Source: a virus
Reading direction: 5' to 3' (one strand)
IMG/VR virus record: IMGVR_UViG_3300032331_000874
Location: 1 to 64,000 of that record
Length of the DNA: 64,000 bases
The translations under genes and the position numbers were made by a program. Shown here piece by piece: positions 7,336-15,365 of this stretch. Under the pieces are notes generated by a model, which worked only from the letters and a program-made list of their open reading frames with translations, ran no database searches and was not told where the DNA came from. The first letter of the stretch is position 1. Every line of letters starts with the position of its first letter.

Positions 7336-7765
7336 TTTAGTACTCCCGCAGTATTTAAAGGACTTGATTAAAGCTGAAACGGCTTTGAAAGAGGAAGACA
7401 CAGATGCACCTGCTGACGCAACAAAAGCGCGTCAACTACCAAGACCTGTTGGGCACAAAATTTTGTGCGCTATTCCACCAGCAGGAGATACGTTTGATGA
7501 TTCGATGATTGCTAAAGCAAGTCTATCGCAACGCATTGAAGAACAAACGTCAACGGTGTTGTTTGTTGTGGCGTTAGGTCCTGACGCATACAAAGACCCA
7601 GATAGGTTCCCCGGCGGTCCTTGGTGCAAAGAAGGTGATTTTGTTTTAGTTCGTGCTTATAGCGGCACACGATTCCAGATTCACGGACGTGAGTTCCGCA
7701 TGATCTATGACGATCAAGTTGATGGCACGGTAGAAGACCCTCGCGGTTACGCACGCGCAGCATAA
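7328..7765 (+). CDS. GroES-like co-chaperonin
   Basis: A 145-residue protein starting at ATG 7328 (MSDLVLPQYLKD). The core from VGHKILCAIPPAG (about residue 40) through FVVALGPDAYKDP and KEGDFVLVRAYSGTRFQIHG to FRMIYDDQ follows the layout of the GroES/Cpn10 beta-barrel: an N-terminal strand, a variable mobile loop and a roof, then a C-terminal strand pair. Phage co-chaperonins replace host GroES during folding of capsid proteins, and this gene sits just before scaffold and capsid. An N-terminal extension of about 38 acidic residues is additional to cellular GroES. Sequence similarity is moderate. Confidence 0.6.
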   Translation: MSDLVLPQYLKDLIKAETALKEEDTDAPADATKARQLPRPVGHKILCAIPPAGDTFDDSMIAKASLSQRIEEQTSTVLFVVALGPDAYKDPDRFPGGPWCKEGDFVLVRAYSGTRFQIHGREFRMIYDDQVDGTVEDPRGYARAA

Positions 7766-7775
7766 GGAGAAACAC

Positions 7776-8771
7776 ATGGCTAATGAAGAGTACATGACGG
7801 AATTAAAGATTCCGGGCAAAGGTGGCGGGGATGACCTGCCAGATATTCGTATGGAAGACGATGATATTGATATCAGCGCCGAGTCCGATGTCGAGATCGA
7901 AATTGAAGACGATACCCCCGAACAAGACCGAGGCAGAAAACCTCTGGAGCGTGATGTAGCTGACCCATCTGATGATGAGATTGAGCAGTACAGCGACAAG
8001 GTTCAAAAGCGTATCAAAGAGTTGGCTCATGCTAGGCACGACGAACGCCGTGCTAAAGAGACAGCCCTGCGCGAACGCGAGGAAGCCATTCGGGTAGCCC
8101 AGCAGCTTGTAGATGAAAACAAGAAACTGCGCGGGTACGTCAATTCTGGGGAGCAGACCTTTGCTGAAGTATTAAAGTCAAAAGCAGAGGCCGATCTGGA
8201 GATGGCTCGGAAACGATACAAAGAAGCGGTTGAGGCATACGACACTGATGCCATGCTTGAGGCACAGGAAGAACTGCAAGATGCCAAGATCAGGTTGGAC
8301 AAAGCAAATAATTTTAAGCCAACCTCTTTACAAGTTGAACAAGACGAGGTATATAGTCAACCATCGCCTCAAACTGAGGTGCGCCCCGACGATAAGACCC
8401 TGCGCTGGCAGGCCAAAAACCAGTGGTTCGGAGCGCCCGGTTACGAGGAAGTCACCGCAATGGCCTTGGCTACACACCAACGTCTAACAGCGGAACACGG
8501 CGCTGACTACGCCCGGACAGATGAATACTACGAGAGAATTGACTCTCGCCTCAGAGAAAAGTTCCCCGAGATTTTTGGGGAGCCTGCAAAGCCGCAAGGC
8601 GCACCCACTTCAAAAAGACCAGCCGCGACCGTTGTCGCATCTGCTGCGCGTTCTACTGCAACGAAAAAGATTAAGTTGACAAGATCGCAAGAGGCAATCG
8701 CTGCCAAACTTGGTCTTACCCCGAAGCAGTATGCCGTTGAACTTATGAAAATGGAGGCCCGAAATGGCTAA
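7776..8771 (+). CDS. Scaffolding protein
   Basis: A 331-residue protein between the portal region and the capsid genes, with a very acidic N-terminus (residues 20-75), a long charged coiled coil (about 75-185, with KRIKELAHARHDERRAK and repeated Glu/Ala/Arg heptads) and a basic C-terminal tail (about 275-331). This is the classic layout of a head scaffold, in which the C-terminal basic helix binds the coat protein. RBS AAGGAGAA lies seven bases before the ATG. It overlaps the next gene by 8 bp. Confidence 0.8.
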   Translation: MANEEYMTELKIPGKGGGDDLPDIRMEDDDIDISAESDVEIEIEDDTPEQDRGRKPLERDVADPSDDEIEQYSDKVQKRIKELAHARHDERRAKETALREREEAIRVAQQLVDENKKLRGYVNSGEQTFAEVLKSKAEADLEMARKRYKEAVEAYDTDAMLEAQEELQDAKIRLDKANNFKPTSLQVEQDEVYSQPSPQTEVRPDDKTLRWQAKNQWFGAPGYEEVTAMALATHQRLTAEHGADYARTDEYYERIDSRLREKFPEIFGEPAKPQGAPTSKRPAATVVASAARSTATKKIKLTRSQEAIAAKLGLTPKQYAVELMKMEARNG

Positions 8772-9201
8772 TAACCGCACTCCCCGTGATCTTGAAACAC
8801 GCGAACATTCAACTCGTGACGACTATAAACCGCCGAGCGTACTGCCAGACCCGATTCCTGACCCGAACTACAAGTTCCGTTGGATTTCGACTCATGTCTT
8901 TGGTCAAGCAATCCCTTCTCATGTGTCATTACAGATTCGTGAAGGTTGGGAGCCTGTAAGGGCGGCAGATCACCCAGAATTGAAGCTAAACGCCAATGAA
9001 AATGGCGAAGTGCAAATGGGCGGTTTACTTCTTTGCAAGATGCCAAAAGAAAAAGTCGAAGCACGTAACCAGTATTATCAGCGTCAAGCGGAAGGCTGGA
9101 TGCAGTCAGTTGACAACAACCTGATGCGTCAAAGCGACCCAAGGATGCCTCTGTTCAATGAACGGAAGTCCGCGACAAGTTTTGGCAAGGGTATTAAGTA
9201 A
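8764..9201 (+). CDS. Conserved head-region protein, function unknown
   Basis: A 145-residue protein between scaffold and the capsid decoration gene. It has a charged, Pro-rich N-terminus (RDDYKPPSVLPDPIPDP) followed by NYKFRWISTHVFGQ and IREGWEPVRAADHPE, which suggests a small beta-domain, then a helix with KEKVEARNQYYQRQAEGWMQ. The same gene order is usual in aquatic podophages. It is likely a minor head or head-assembly protein, but no enzymatic or metal-binding motif is visible. Confidence 0.7.
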   Translation: MANNRTPRDLETREHSTRDDYKPPSVLPDPIPDPNYKFRWISTHVFGQAIPSHVSLQIREGWEPVRAADHPELKLNANENGEVQMGGLLLCKMPKEKVEARNQYYQRQAEGWMQSVDNNLMRQSDPRMPLFNERKSATSFGKGIK

Positions 9202-9224
9202 TTTATTAACCTTGGAGTTTAACT

Positions 9225-9878
9225 ATGGCATATCCTACAGTTGACAAGCCTTATGGCTTGCAGCCGGTCAATTTGATCGGTGGTCAGGTGTACGCCGGTT
9301 CCACTCGCCTAATGCGTATTGCTAGCGGCTACAACACTAGCATTTACTATGGTGACGTGGTAAAGCTTATTTCTGACGGAACTATCAATAAAGATACTGG
9401 CACTAGCACAGCTACGCCGGTAGGCATCTTTGTTGGTTGCACCTACACAAACCCTTCTACTAACCAAAAGACTTTTGCACAGTACTGGCCTGCTGGTACC
9501 GCTGCAAGTGACGCTCAAGGTTATGTAGTTGATGACCCTGATATTTTGTTCAAAGTAGCGACCGTTTCTACCGGCACGACTGTAGCTTTCTATAGCTCAG
9601 CTCTTGTTGGCGAAAATGCTGTTTTGGTACAAAACGCAGGTTCTAACAATACTGGTGATTCGGCTGTTGGTATTTTCGGTGGTAACACTGCGACTACTGC
9701 ATCCTTCCCCATCCGTGTTGTTGACATCGTTCCTGACACGTCAAACGGCTCAAATGGCTTCTGCGAGTACATTTGTAAGTTTAACGCGCCATACGTAACG
9801 ATCTCTGTCAGCTTGTCCGGCGCTAACACAGCAACGGTAACTGGCGGTCATCAGTATCTCAACCCAACCGGCGTATAA
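9225..9878 (+). CDS. Putative capsid decoration protein
   Basis: A 217-residue beta-rich protein immediately before the major capsid gene, rich in Ser, Thr, Gly, Val and Asn and poor in Lys. It begins MAYPTVDKPYGLQPVNLIGGQ; this start, followed by small-residue strands (GDVVKLISDGTINKDTGTST), is typical of proteins annotated as head decoration or stabilisation factors upstream of the coat gene. RBS TTGGAG lies eleven bases upstream. Role assigned from position and composition. Confidence 0.6.
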   Translation: MAYPTVDKPYGLQPVNLIGGQVYAGSTRLMRIASGYNTSIYYGDVVKLISDGTINKDTGTSTATPVGIFVGCTYTNPSTNQKTFAQYWPAGTAASDAQGYVVDDPDILFKVATVSTGTTVAFYSSALVGENAVLVQNAGSNNTGDSAVGIFGGNTATTASFPIRVVDIVPDTSNGSNGFCEYICKFNAPYVTISVSLSGANTATVTGGHQYLNPTGV

Positions 9879-9888
9879 GGAGTAACTC

Positions 9889-10797
9889 ATGGCTATTTCA
9901 CGCGCTCAATTGCTTAAAGAGCTGCTGCCCGGCCTGAACGCTCTGTTCGGTCTGGAATATGCACGCTATGGCGAAGAACACAAAGAAATCTACGAAACAG
10001 AGACTTCTGAGCGTTCGTTCGAAGAAGAAACCAAGCTGTCAGGCTTTACTGCTGCACCTGTCAAAAACGAAGGTAGTGCAATTCGTTACGACAATGCGCA
10101 AGAAGCTTGGACTGCTCGATATAACCACGAAACTATCGCTCAGGGCTTCTCCCTGACCGAAGAGGCAATCGAAGATAACTTGTACGACTCTCTGTCGGCT
10201 CGTTACACGAAAGCTCTCGCACGTTCGATGGCTTATACCAAGCAAGTTAAAGCAGCGTCGGTCATTAACAACGGCTTCTCCGCTAGCTACCCCGGTGGCG
10301 ACGGTGTTGCTCTGTTCTCGACTGCACACCCACTAGTATCTGGCGGCACTAACGCTAACACGCCGACTACTCAGGCCGACTTGAACGAGACTTCTTTGGA
10401 AGCCGCCGTTATTCAGATCGCTGCTTGGACTGACGAACGTGGTCTGCTGATTGCTGCTAAGCCACGTAAACTAATCATCCCATCGGCTCTGCAATTCGTT
10501 GCGACCCGTCTGTTGGAAACCAGCCTGCGTGTTGGTACTACCGACAACGACATCAACGCGTTGAAGAACAATGGTTCGATTCCAGAAGGCTACACGATCA
10601 ACCACTTCTTGACCGACACAAACGGCTGGTATTTGACTACCGACGTTCCAAACGGCATGAAGCACTTTATTCGTGTTCCAATGTCTACTGGTATGGACGG
10701 TGATTTCGATACTGGTAACGTACGTTACAAGGCTCGTGAGCGTTACTCGTTTGGCTGGTCTGACCCGCTAGGCATGTACGGTTCGCAAGGTGCGTAA
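9889..10797 (+). CDS. Major capsid protein (HK97-like, Mu gpT-type)
   Basis: A 302-residue coat protein that forms the icosahedral shell. It begins MAISRAQLLKELLPGLNALFG and contains an acidic E-loop-like region with repeated Glu (residues 25-45), a spine-helix-like stretch EAIEDNLYDSLSARYTKAL, and a central P-domain block ending in the SFGWSDPLGMYGSQGA C-terminus, all common to Mu-type major head subunits. It is followed at once by a strong terminator, as expected for the most highly expressed gene. RBS AAGGAGT lies seven bases before the ATG. Confidence 0.85.
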   Translation: MAISRAQLLKELLPGLNALFGLEYARYGEEHKEIYETETSERSFEEETKLSGFTAAPVKNEGSAIRYDNAQEAWTARYNHETIAQGFSLTEEAIEDNLYDSLSARYTKALARSMAYTKQVKAASVINNGFSASYPGGDGVALFSTAHPLVSGGTNANTPTTQADLNETSLEAAVIQIAAWTDERGLLIAAKPRKLIIPSALQFVATRLLETSLRVGTTDNDINALKNNGSIPEGYTINHFLTDTNGWYLTTDVPNGMKHFIRVPMSTGMDGDFDTGNVRYKARERYSFGWSDPLGMYGSQGA

Positions 10798-10800
10798 TTG

Positions 10801-10828
10801 AGAAAGGGGGGCTTTCGCCCCCCTTTCT
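10801..10828 (+). terminator. Terminator after major capsid gene
   Basis: A 12-bp stem (core AAAGGGGGGC and GCCCCCCTTT) closes a TTTC tetraloop and is followed by a short TTG-TAT tract. Its place three bases after the capsid stop suggests it ends the abundant capsid message and protects its 3' end. Confidence 0.85.
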
Positions 10829-10832
10829 TGTA

Positions 10833-10841
10833 TGGTATAAA
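10833..10841 (+). promoter_or_regulatory. Extended -10 promoter candidate downstream of terminator
   Basis: TGGTATAAA fits an extended -10 element (TGnTATAAT with one mismatch), five bases after the terminator stem. No good -35 is present. It would restart transcription for the tail genes. Confidence 0.35.
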
Positions 10842-10850
10842 AGAAGTATT

Positions 10851-10915
10851 CCGGGGTACCCGGTTTGGCAGACAGTCCCGGCTGACTTTCATGCAGACTG
10901 CCAACACCTAACTCG
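10851..10915 (+). other. Structured 5' leader of the 10936 gene
   Basis: This leader contains CCGGG-N3-CCCGG, and a nested inverted repeat in which TTGGCAG pairs with CTGCCAA across an inner AGTC/GACT pair. The fold resembles a branched RNA element placed between the promoter-like TATAAA and the ribosome-binding site AGAGGA of the next gene. It carries no open frame. Confidence 0.4.
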
Positions 10916-10935
10916 CATGAAGAGGACAATTTATT

Positions 10936-11409
10936 ATGGGCATTTCTACTACCCAAGCTATTTGGCGTTCGGGCGGCGACGACCCGACACGTACAGCTTA
11001 TTGCGGCTCGATGGTTATGGCTGCAACTTTCTACACAGCTAACATTGTAACCAGCTCCAACGCTGTTGTTGCTTCTGGTCAAACTGCCACAGTAATTCTG
11101 CCCGGTAACGCCGTTGTTACATCGGTAATGATTACTGACCCTTCTGCTGCTGGCACTATTAACGTGGGCTACGTATTGGTTGACGGTTCGGCTAACAGCG
11201 CAAATGCTTTTGTTGATTCGTTGACTGCTACAAGCGCTAAGACAGTTACGCCCGGTTCTACTGGTGCTGGTACTAACATGGGTTTAATCATGAACTCCAC
11301 CAAAGAAGCGGTCATTACGATTGAAAGCTCCAGCGCAGCTACAGGCAATGTTGGCGGCATCATTCAGTATTACGTAGCCGACTACCTGTTTGGTCAGCAG
11401 AACGTCTAA
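10936..11409 (+). CDS. Putative virion surface protein (157 aa)
   Basis: A 157-residue protein dominated by Ala, Ser, Thr, Val and Gly, with alternating hydrophobic strands (AVVASGQTATVILPGNAVVTSVMI) consistent with a beta-sandwich. It is expressed from its own leader after the capsid terminator. The composition and location suggest a structural protein such as a decoration or head-fibre subunit. It ends in a short amphipathic tail (IIQYYVADYLFGQQNV). No family recognised. Confidence 0.6.
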   Translation: MGISTTQAIWRSGGDDPTRTAYCGSMVMAATFYTANIVTSSNAVVASGQTATVILPGNAVVTSVMITDPSAAGTINVGYVLVDGSANSANAFVDSLTATSAKTVTPGSTGAGTNMGLIMNSTKEAVITIESSSAATGNVGGIIQYYVADYLFGQQNV

Positions 11410-11424
11410 TAAGGAGGCATCACC

Positions 11425-11949
11425 ATGATGCAAACAGACGTCAAGGCGGCGCATATAAACCAATCTGGTTTTTTAGTTAAATTTCGTTGCCGAAAAAAAC
11501 AAGTTACGTTGGCTGGTAATGCAAGCCAAACGGGTAAACTCGCTTTTTTTGATACATCTACAGCGCCCGTAACTGCTGGTACTTACGGGCGTTCAGGAAA
11601 TGTAATTACGGTTTCTTCTACAAACCATGGTTTAAGTAACGGTGCAACTGTAGGCATTTCTTTCAACACAAATACTGGTGTATCTGCAACAGACGGTAAT
11701 TACACTATTACTGCCACTGATGCCAATACATTTACGATGACAGATATTAACTCTGGAACCGTGACAAACGCAGGCACAGGTTGTCAGTATGTTTATGGAA
11801 ATACTAATACTTGGTTAGCCACGTATGAAACATTATCTGGCGCAACAGCTACGCAGCAGTTGTTAGTACCCGGAGAAGGCCAATTGTGCCAAAACGGTAT
11901 TTATGCGTATATGAATAACATGGGCTTTGTAACTGTTCACTATGGCTAA
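11425..11949 (+). CDS. Virion-associated beta-rich protein with FCCH-like module
   Basis: A 174-residue protein. Residues about 60-110 (VITVSSTNHGLSNGATV, then DGNYTITATDANTFTM) match the 'H-G-L/F-x-x-G, D-G-x-Y-T-I, N-T-F-T' pattern of the small beta module that recurs in phage tail and stabilisation proteins. A similar module is in the 22760-24895 protein. RBS AAGGAGG lies nine bases before the ATG. A structural role at the head or tail is inferred. The stop overlaps the next gene by 8 bp. Confidence 0.6.
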   Translation: MMQTDVKAAHINQSGFLVKFRCRKKQVTLAGNASQTGKLAFFDTSTAPVTAGTYGRSGNVITVSSTNHGLSNGATVGISFNTNTGVSATDGNYTITATDANTFTMTDINSGTVTNAGTGCQYVYGNTNTWLATYETLSGATATQQLLVPGEGQLCQNGIYAYMNNMGFVTVHYG

Positions 11950-12196
11950 GTCACCAGCATGGCAGAGGAAAGAAGGCAAGAACCCCAAGGGCGGTCTGAA
12001 CGCCAAAGGGCGTGCCTCCTACAACGCAGCCAACCCGGGGAAACCCGGGTTGAAAGCCCCGCAGCCAGAGGGCGGCCCAAGGAAAAAGTCGTTCTGTTCC
12101 AGAATGGAAGGGATGAAAAAGAAGCTCACTTCTCCCAAAACCGCGAACGACCCGAACAGCCGTATTAACAAATCGTTGAGGGCATGGAAATGCTAA
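11942..12196 (+). CDS. Small basic DUF6321-like protein
   Basis: An 84-residue, very basic protein. It carries the hallmark blocks KSPAWQRKEGKNPKGGLNAKG near the N-terminus and SFCSRMEGMKKKLTSPKTAN then DPNSRINKSLRAWKC at the C-terminus, which I associate with DUF6321 proteins common in aquatic phages. Two Cys (in SFCSRM and the C-terminal WKC) are present. The basic charge suggests binding to DNA or packaging with it. It overlaps both neighbours. Confidence 0.75.
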   Translation: MAKSPAWQRKEGKNPKGGLNAKGRASYNAANPGKPGLKAPQPEGGPRKKSFCSRMEGMKKKLTSPKTANDPNSRINKSLRAWKC

Positions 12197-12381
12197 AAGA
12201 TCATATCGAGCCTGACCTGATGGATAACATATCTATCCTCGCTGGTATGGGCGTTTTAATTGGATGGCTACCTAACGTGCTTTCGTTCGTCACTATTGCG
12301 TGGTTCAGCATTCGCATCTGGGAGTCCGACACAGTGCGCGGTTTAACTAACCGAGGTAAAGCTAATGCCGACAGTGAGTAA
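12190..12381 (+). CDS. Small membrane protein, possible holin
   Basis: A 63-residue protein. I prefer the ATG at 12190 over 12184 because GAGGG then lies eight bases upstream. After an acidic N-terminus it has a hydrophobic stretch that can form one or two membrane segments (about ISILAGMGVLIGWL and VLSFVTIAWFSIRIW), and a polar C-terminal tail. Size and topology fit a small holin or spanin-like membrane protein, although the lysis genes proper lie nine kilobases downstream. It overlaps both neighbours. Confidence 0.65.
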   Translation: MLKDHIEPDLMDNISILAGMGVLIGWLPNVLSFVTIAWFSIRIWESDTVRGLTNRGKANADSE

Positions 12382-12763
12382 AAAACAAGAACGCTTTATG
12401 CAGGCGGTTGCCCACAACCCTGCATTTGCTAAAAAGGCCGGCGTGCCTCAAAGCGTGGGTAAAGAATTTACTAAATCAGGAGGCGGTATGGCTGAGTCAA
12501 AAGCAATGGTTAAGAAAGAAGTGTCTTTCATGAAAAAGAAAGGCGCTCCTAAATCAATGGTTAAACATGAGGAGTCTGAAATGGCTGGTATGAAAAAAGG
12601 CGGTATGCCTAAGTTTGCTAAAGGCGGCGTGATTGCTTCCAAAATGGGCGCAGTTAAAACTGCTGCTCCTAGCCGTGATGGTATTGCAGAACGCGGCAAA
12701 ACCAAAGGCAAGCAAATTGTCATGGCTGGTAACAAAAAGATGAACAAGGGCGGGTACTGCTGA
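12365..12763 (+). CDS. Lys/Gly-rich basic phage protein
   Basis: A 132-residue protein beginning MPTVSKKQERFMQAVAHNPA, with FAKKAGVPQSVGKEF close behind. The rest is extremely basic with KKGGMPKFAKGG-type segments and repeated Met-Lys-Lys clusters. The N-terminal block is a familiar conserved feature of small aquatic-phage proteins of unknown role. The charge and late-module location suggest a DNA-associated or virion-packaged protein. It overlaps the membrane-protein gene by 17 bp. Confidence 0.7.
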   Translation: MPTVSKKQERFMQAVAHNPAFAKKAGVPQSVGKEFTKSGGGMAESKAMVKKEVSFMKKKGAPKSMVKHEESEMAGMKKGGMPKFAKGGVIASKMGAVKTAAPSRDGIAERGKTKGKQIVMAGNKKMNKGGYC

Positions 12764-12764
12764 G

Positions 12765-13031
12765 ATGAGAGCCTCACGCGGCATGGGAGATATCAACCCT
12801 TCCAAGATGCCCGGCGCTAAGAAAAAAGCGCGTCGGGATGACACCGACTTTACTGAGTACAAGAAGGGCGGAAAAGTAAAAGCGGTGTGGGAAAAGCCAC
12901 GTCCAAAAGAATTGGGTAAACCTTCGGTGTTAACAGCAACGAAGAAGGCGGCAGCTAAGGCTAGAGCTAAAGCTGCTGGTAGGCCATATCCAAATTTGAT
13001 TGACAACATGGCTGCTGCAAGGAAGAAGTAA
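12765..13031 (+). CDS. Small basic protein (88 aa)
   Basis: An 88-residue, Lys/Ala-rich protein starting MRASRGMGDINPSKMPGAKKK, with TEYKKGGKVKAVWEKP in the middle and an Ala/Lys helix (KKAAAKARAKAAGRP) before the C-terminus. It is the third consecutive basic protein in this stretch and overlaps the next gene by one base. The function is unknown; a DNA-binding or virion-internal role is possible. Confidence 0.7.
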   Translation: MRASRGMGDINPSKMPGAKKKARRDDTDFTEYKKGGKVKAVWEKPRPKELGKPSVLTATKKAAAKARAKAAGRPYPNLIDNMAAARKK

Positions 13032-13771
13032 TGGCGTATACCACCGACACCACAGCATTTAACCCGACCCTCAACGATTATTTCGAAGAGGCGTTTGAGC
13101 GTTGTGGCGTTGAGATGCGCACCGGCTATCATTTTAGGACAGCGCGTCGTAGCCTGAACTTAATGCTAAATGAGTGGGCTAACCGCGGTGTAAACCTGTG
13201 GACGATTGAACAAGGCTCAATCAACATGGTGCAGGGCGTAGTTACTTATGATCTTCCTGACGACACCGTTGATCTGCTTGAGCAAGTTATTCGTACACAG
13301 GCGAGTAATGTACCAAACCAGACAGACTTAAACATAACCCGCATTTCTGTTTCGACGTACTCAACCATCCCTAACAAGCTGGCACAAGGTCGTCCAATTC
13401 AGGTGTGGATTAACCGTCAATCTGGGCAGAAATCGGGTTCGGAAGCAGCGGTTGCTGCGCATCCACAGATTAACGTCTGGCCTGCGCCAGATCAGGGTAC
13501 GGAAACTAATCCGTACTACGTGTTTTACTACTGGCGTATGAAGCGCATATACGACGCTGGTAACGGTGTTAATGCAGTTGAAATACCGTTTCGTTTTACC
13601 AATGCGCTGGTTGCGGGGTTGGCGTACATGTTGGCAATGAAATTGCCGGGGGCTGAAGCGCGTGTTCAGCTACTTAAAGCCATGTATGACGAGGCGTGGG
13701 ACCTTGCCGCAGGCGAGGACCGTGAAAAGGCAGCAGAACGTCTGGTGCCTAGACAGATGTTTATAACGTAA
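13031..13771 (+). CDS. Head-tail adaptor, P22 gp4-like
   Basis: A 246-residue protein with the pattern of the P22 tail accessory factor family: RTARRSLNLMLNEWANRGVNLWTIEQ (residues about 38-63), then a beta-strand pair VVTYDLPDDTVDLLEQVIR, and later NVWPAPD and YYVFYYWRMKRIYDAGN. Such proteins form the ring that plugs the portal and joins it to the tail. The C-terminal REKAAERLVPRQMFIT is basic. It sits among the adaptor genes of the late module. Confidence 0.65.
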   Translation: MAYTTDTTAFNPTLNDYFEEAFERCGVEMRTGYHFRTARRSLNLMLNEWANRGVNLWTIEQGSINMVQGVVTYDLPDDTVDLLEQVIRTQASNVPNQTDLNITRISVSTYSTIPNKLAQGRPIQVWINRQSGQKSGSEAAVAAHPQINVWPAPDQGTETNPYYVFYYWRMKRIYDAGNGVNAVEIPFRFTNALVAGLAYMLAMKLPGAEARVQLLKAMYDEAWDLAAGEDREKAAERLVPRQMFIT

Positions 13772-14193
13772 TGGGTAATAGATTTTCGTCAGGTCGCTTC
13801 AGCATTGCTGAGTGCGACAGGTGCGGTCAGCGGTACAAGCTCAAAGAGCTAATTAAGCTGGTCATTAAAACCAAGCAAGTGTCGATCAAAGTATGTCCGA
13901 CTTGCTGGGAACCAGATCAGCCGCAGTTGCAGTTAGGTATGTATCCGGTGGATGACCCGCAAGCTGTACGCGAACCACGTAGAGATAACAGCTATATACA
14001 GTCTGGATATAACGGTTTGCAGATTACGGCAAACACAAGCACTACGGTGTTGTCAGACGGAACGCCATCAGGCGGTAGCAGGGTAATACAGTGGGGTTGG
14101 AACCCTGTGGGTGGAGCAAGAGCAAACGATTTAGGATTGACGCCAAACTATCTGGTGGCATCGACAACGGTAGCAAACGTGACAATTAACTAG
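13771..14193 (+). CDS. Zinc-ribbon structural protein
   Basis: A 140-residue protein whose N-terminal half has two CxxC pairs, ECDRCGQRYKLKEL and VCPTCWEPDQPQ, predicting one zinc ribbon at residues about 14-47. The C-terminal half is Ser/Thr/Gly-rich and beta-like. It starts within the stop of the previous gene (TAATG), so the two are translationally coupled. The pairing of zinc ribbon and adaptor-region position recurs in related phages, but a function is not known to me. Confidence 0.7.
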   Translation: MGNRFSSGRFSIAECDRCGQRYKLKELIKLVIKTKQVSIKVCPTCWEPDQPQLQLGMYPVDDPQAVREPRRDNSYIQSGYNGLQITANTSTTVLSDGTPSGGSRVIQWGWNPVGGARANDLGLTPNYLVASTTVANVTIN

Positions 14194-14202
14194 GAGTGCA
14201 GG

Positions 14203-14367
14203 ATGGACACTAAACAGGTCAAACGGATTGCCGATAAAGAAGTCAAAGCGCATGAGAAACGCATGCACAAAGGCGTTAAAGGCATGAAAAAGGGTGGTCC
14301 GACCTCTGAGGACCGTATGCGCGTGGGTCGTAATTTGTCCCGTGTCGCCAGCCAAAAGACGGGGTAA
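14203..14367 (+). CDS. Small basic protein (54 aa)
   Basis: A 54-residue protein starting at the ATG at 14203, six bases after a TAGGAG box, running to TAA at 14365-14367. The sequence begins MDTKQVKRIADKEVKAHEKR and contains KGVKGMKKGGP, the same Met-Lys-Lys-Gly-Gly motif as the 12365-12763 product. It is basic and unstructured-looking. The good ribosome-binding site, tight packing (9 bp after the previous stop, 2 bp before the next start) and shared motif support it as a real gene. Confidence 0.7.
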   Translation: MDTKQVKRIADKEVKAHEKRMHKGVKGMKKGGPTSEDRMRVGRNLSRVASQKTG

Positions 14368-14369
14368 TC

Positions 14370-14639
14370 ATGGCAAAGAACATTAAACCAGCGTCGTCAT
14401 ACGCTAAGCCACACACAATGGCTGGCGGTAAAGTATCGGTTGAAGGCCAAGTAAAAGCGCAGTACGAAGGTACTGACCCTAATACTTTGGCAGCTAACAA
14501 GATGAACCCACGCGATCACGGTACATACCGTGTAAGTGCTGGTGACCCTGCGGCAGACCATATTAAAACTGATGGCATCAAGATTCGTGGTACTGGTGCA
14601 GCTACTAAAGGCACGATGGCTCGTGGTCCGATGGGTTAA
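14370..14639 (+). CDS. Small basic protein (89 aa)
   Basis: An 89-residue protein rich in Lys, Gly and Thr, starting MAKNIKPASSYAKPHTMAGGK and ending KGTMARGPMG. It has no hydrophobic core and is probably disordered. Together with the 54-aa gene just upstream it forms a pair of small late proteins beside the adaptor genes. Function unknown. Confidence 0.65.
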   Translation: MAKNIKPASSYAKPHTMAGGKVSVEGQVKAQYEGTDPNTLAANKMNPRDHGTYRVSAGDPAADHIKTDGIKIRGTGAATKGTMARGPMG

Positions 14640-14642
14640 TAA

Positions 14643-15365
14643 ATGAACTATACAACCCTGTTTAATACGATCAAGACCTATTGCGAAAACGATTTCGCAA
14701 CTACGGCCTTTACGAGTACGGATAATACCAATGAGGTAATTATCCCTAGCTCCGATCAGATAAACACGTTCATTCAACAGACTGAAACGCGGGTTTATAA
14801 CGCAGTTCAATTTCCATCCCTTCGTGCTAACAAGTACGGTACGTTAACAGCTAACAACAAGTACCTTTCAGCGCCAAGTGATTTTCTGTCTGTGTATTCA
14901 ATCGCAGTCATAGAAAACTACGGCACGGCAACGGAGACGTTTCACTACCTTTTAAACAAGGACGTGAACTACATTCGTGAAGCTTACCCAACACCTGCTG
15001 ATACAGGACTGCCTTCGTACTACGCTATTTTCGGCCCCACCACATCAAGCAACGTCGCTACTAATGAGCTGAGCTTTATCCTTGGCCCCACGCCTGATGC
15101 TGGCTACTATGTTGAGTTGCATTATTACTATTATCCAGAATCTATAGTAACCGCAGGTACAACATGGCTGGGGGACAACTACGACCCTGTGTTGTTATAC
15201 GGTTCGTTGCGCGAAGCATATTTGTTTATGAAGGGCGAACAAGATTTGATTGCCAACGTGGAAGCTAAGTACAATGAAGCCTTAGCAGAAGCTAAACGTC
15301 TTGGCGATGGTTTGGAGCGTCAGGATGCGTACCGTACTGGACAAGTTAGAGTGCCGGTGACCTGA
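14643..15365 (+). CDS. Phage adaptor / tail tubular protein A-like
   Basis: A 240-residue protein of the phage adaptor family that joins the portal to the tail. It starts with an amphipathic helix (YTTLFNTIKTYCEND), has an acidic helix around DQINTFIQQTETRVYNAVQFP, a strand block PSYYAIFGP, and the C-terminal helix RLGDGLERQDAYRTGQ. The spacing of a Pro-rich strand region with YYVELHYYYYPESI resembles T7 gp11-like tubular proteins. The gene overlaps the next start by one base. Confidence 0.65.
   Translation: MNYTTLFNTIKTYCENDFATTAFTSTDNTNEVIIPSSDQINTFIQQTETRVYNAVQFPSLRANKYGTLTANNKYLSAPSDFLSVYSIAVIENYGTATETFHYLLNKDVNYIREAYPTPADTGLPSYYAIFGPTTSSNVATNELSFILGPTPDAGYYVELHYYYYPESIVTAGTTWLGDNYDPVLLYGSLREAYLFMKGEQDLIANVEAKYNEALAEAKRLGDGLERQDAYRTGQVRVPVT

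Noticed and set aside
10851-10915. tRNA-like gene
   Set aside because: The branched inverted repeat has no recognisable anticodon, D/T arms or CCA end.
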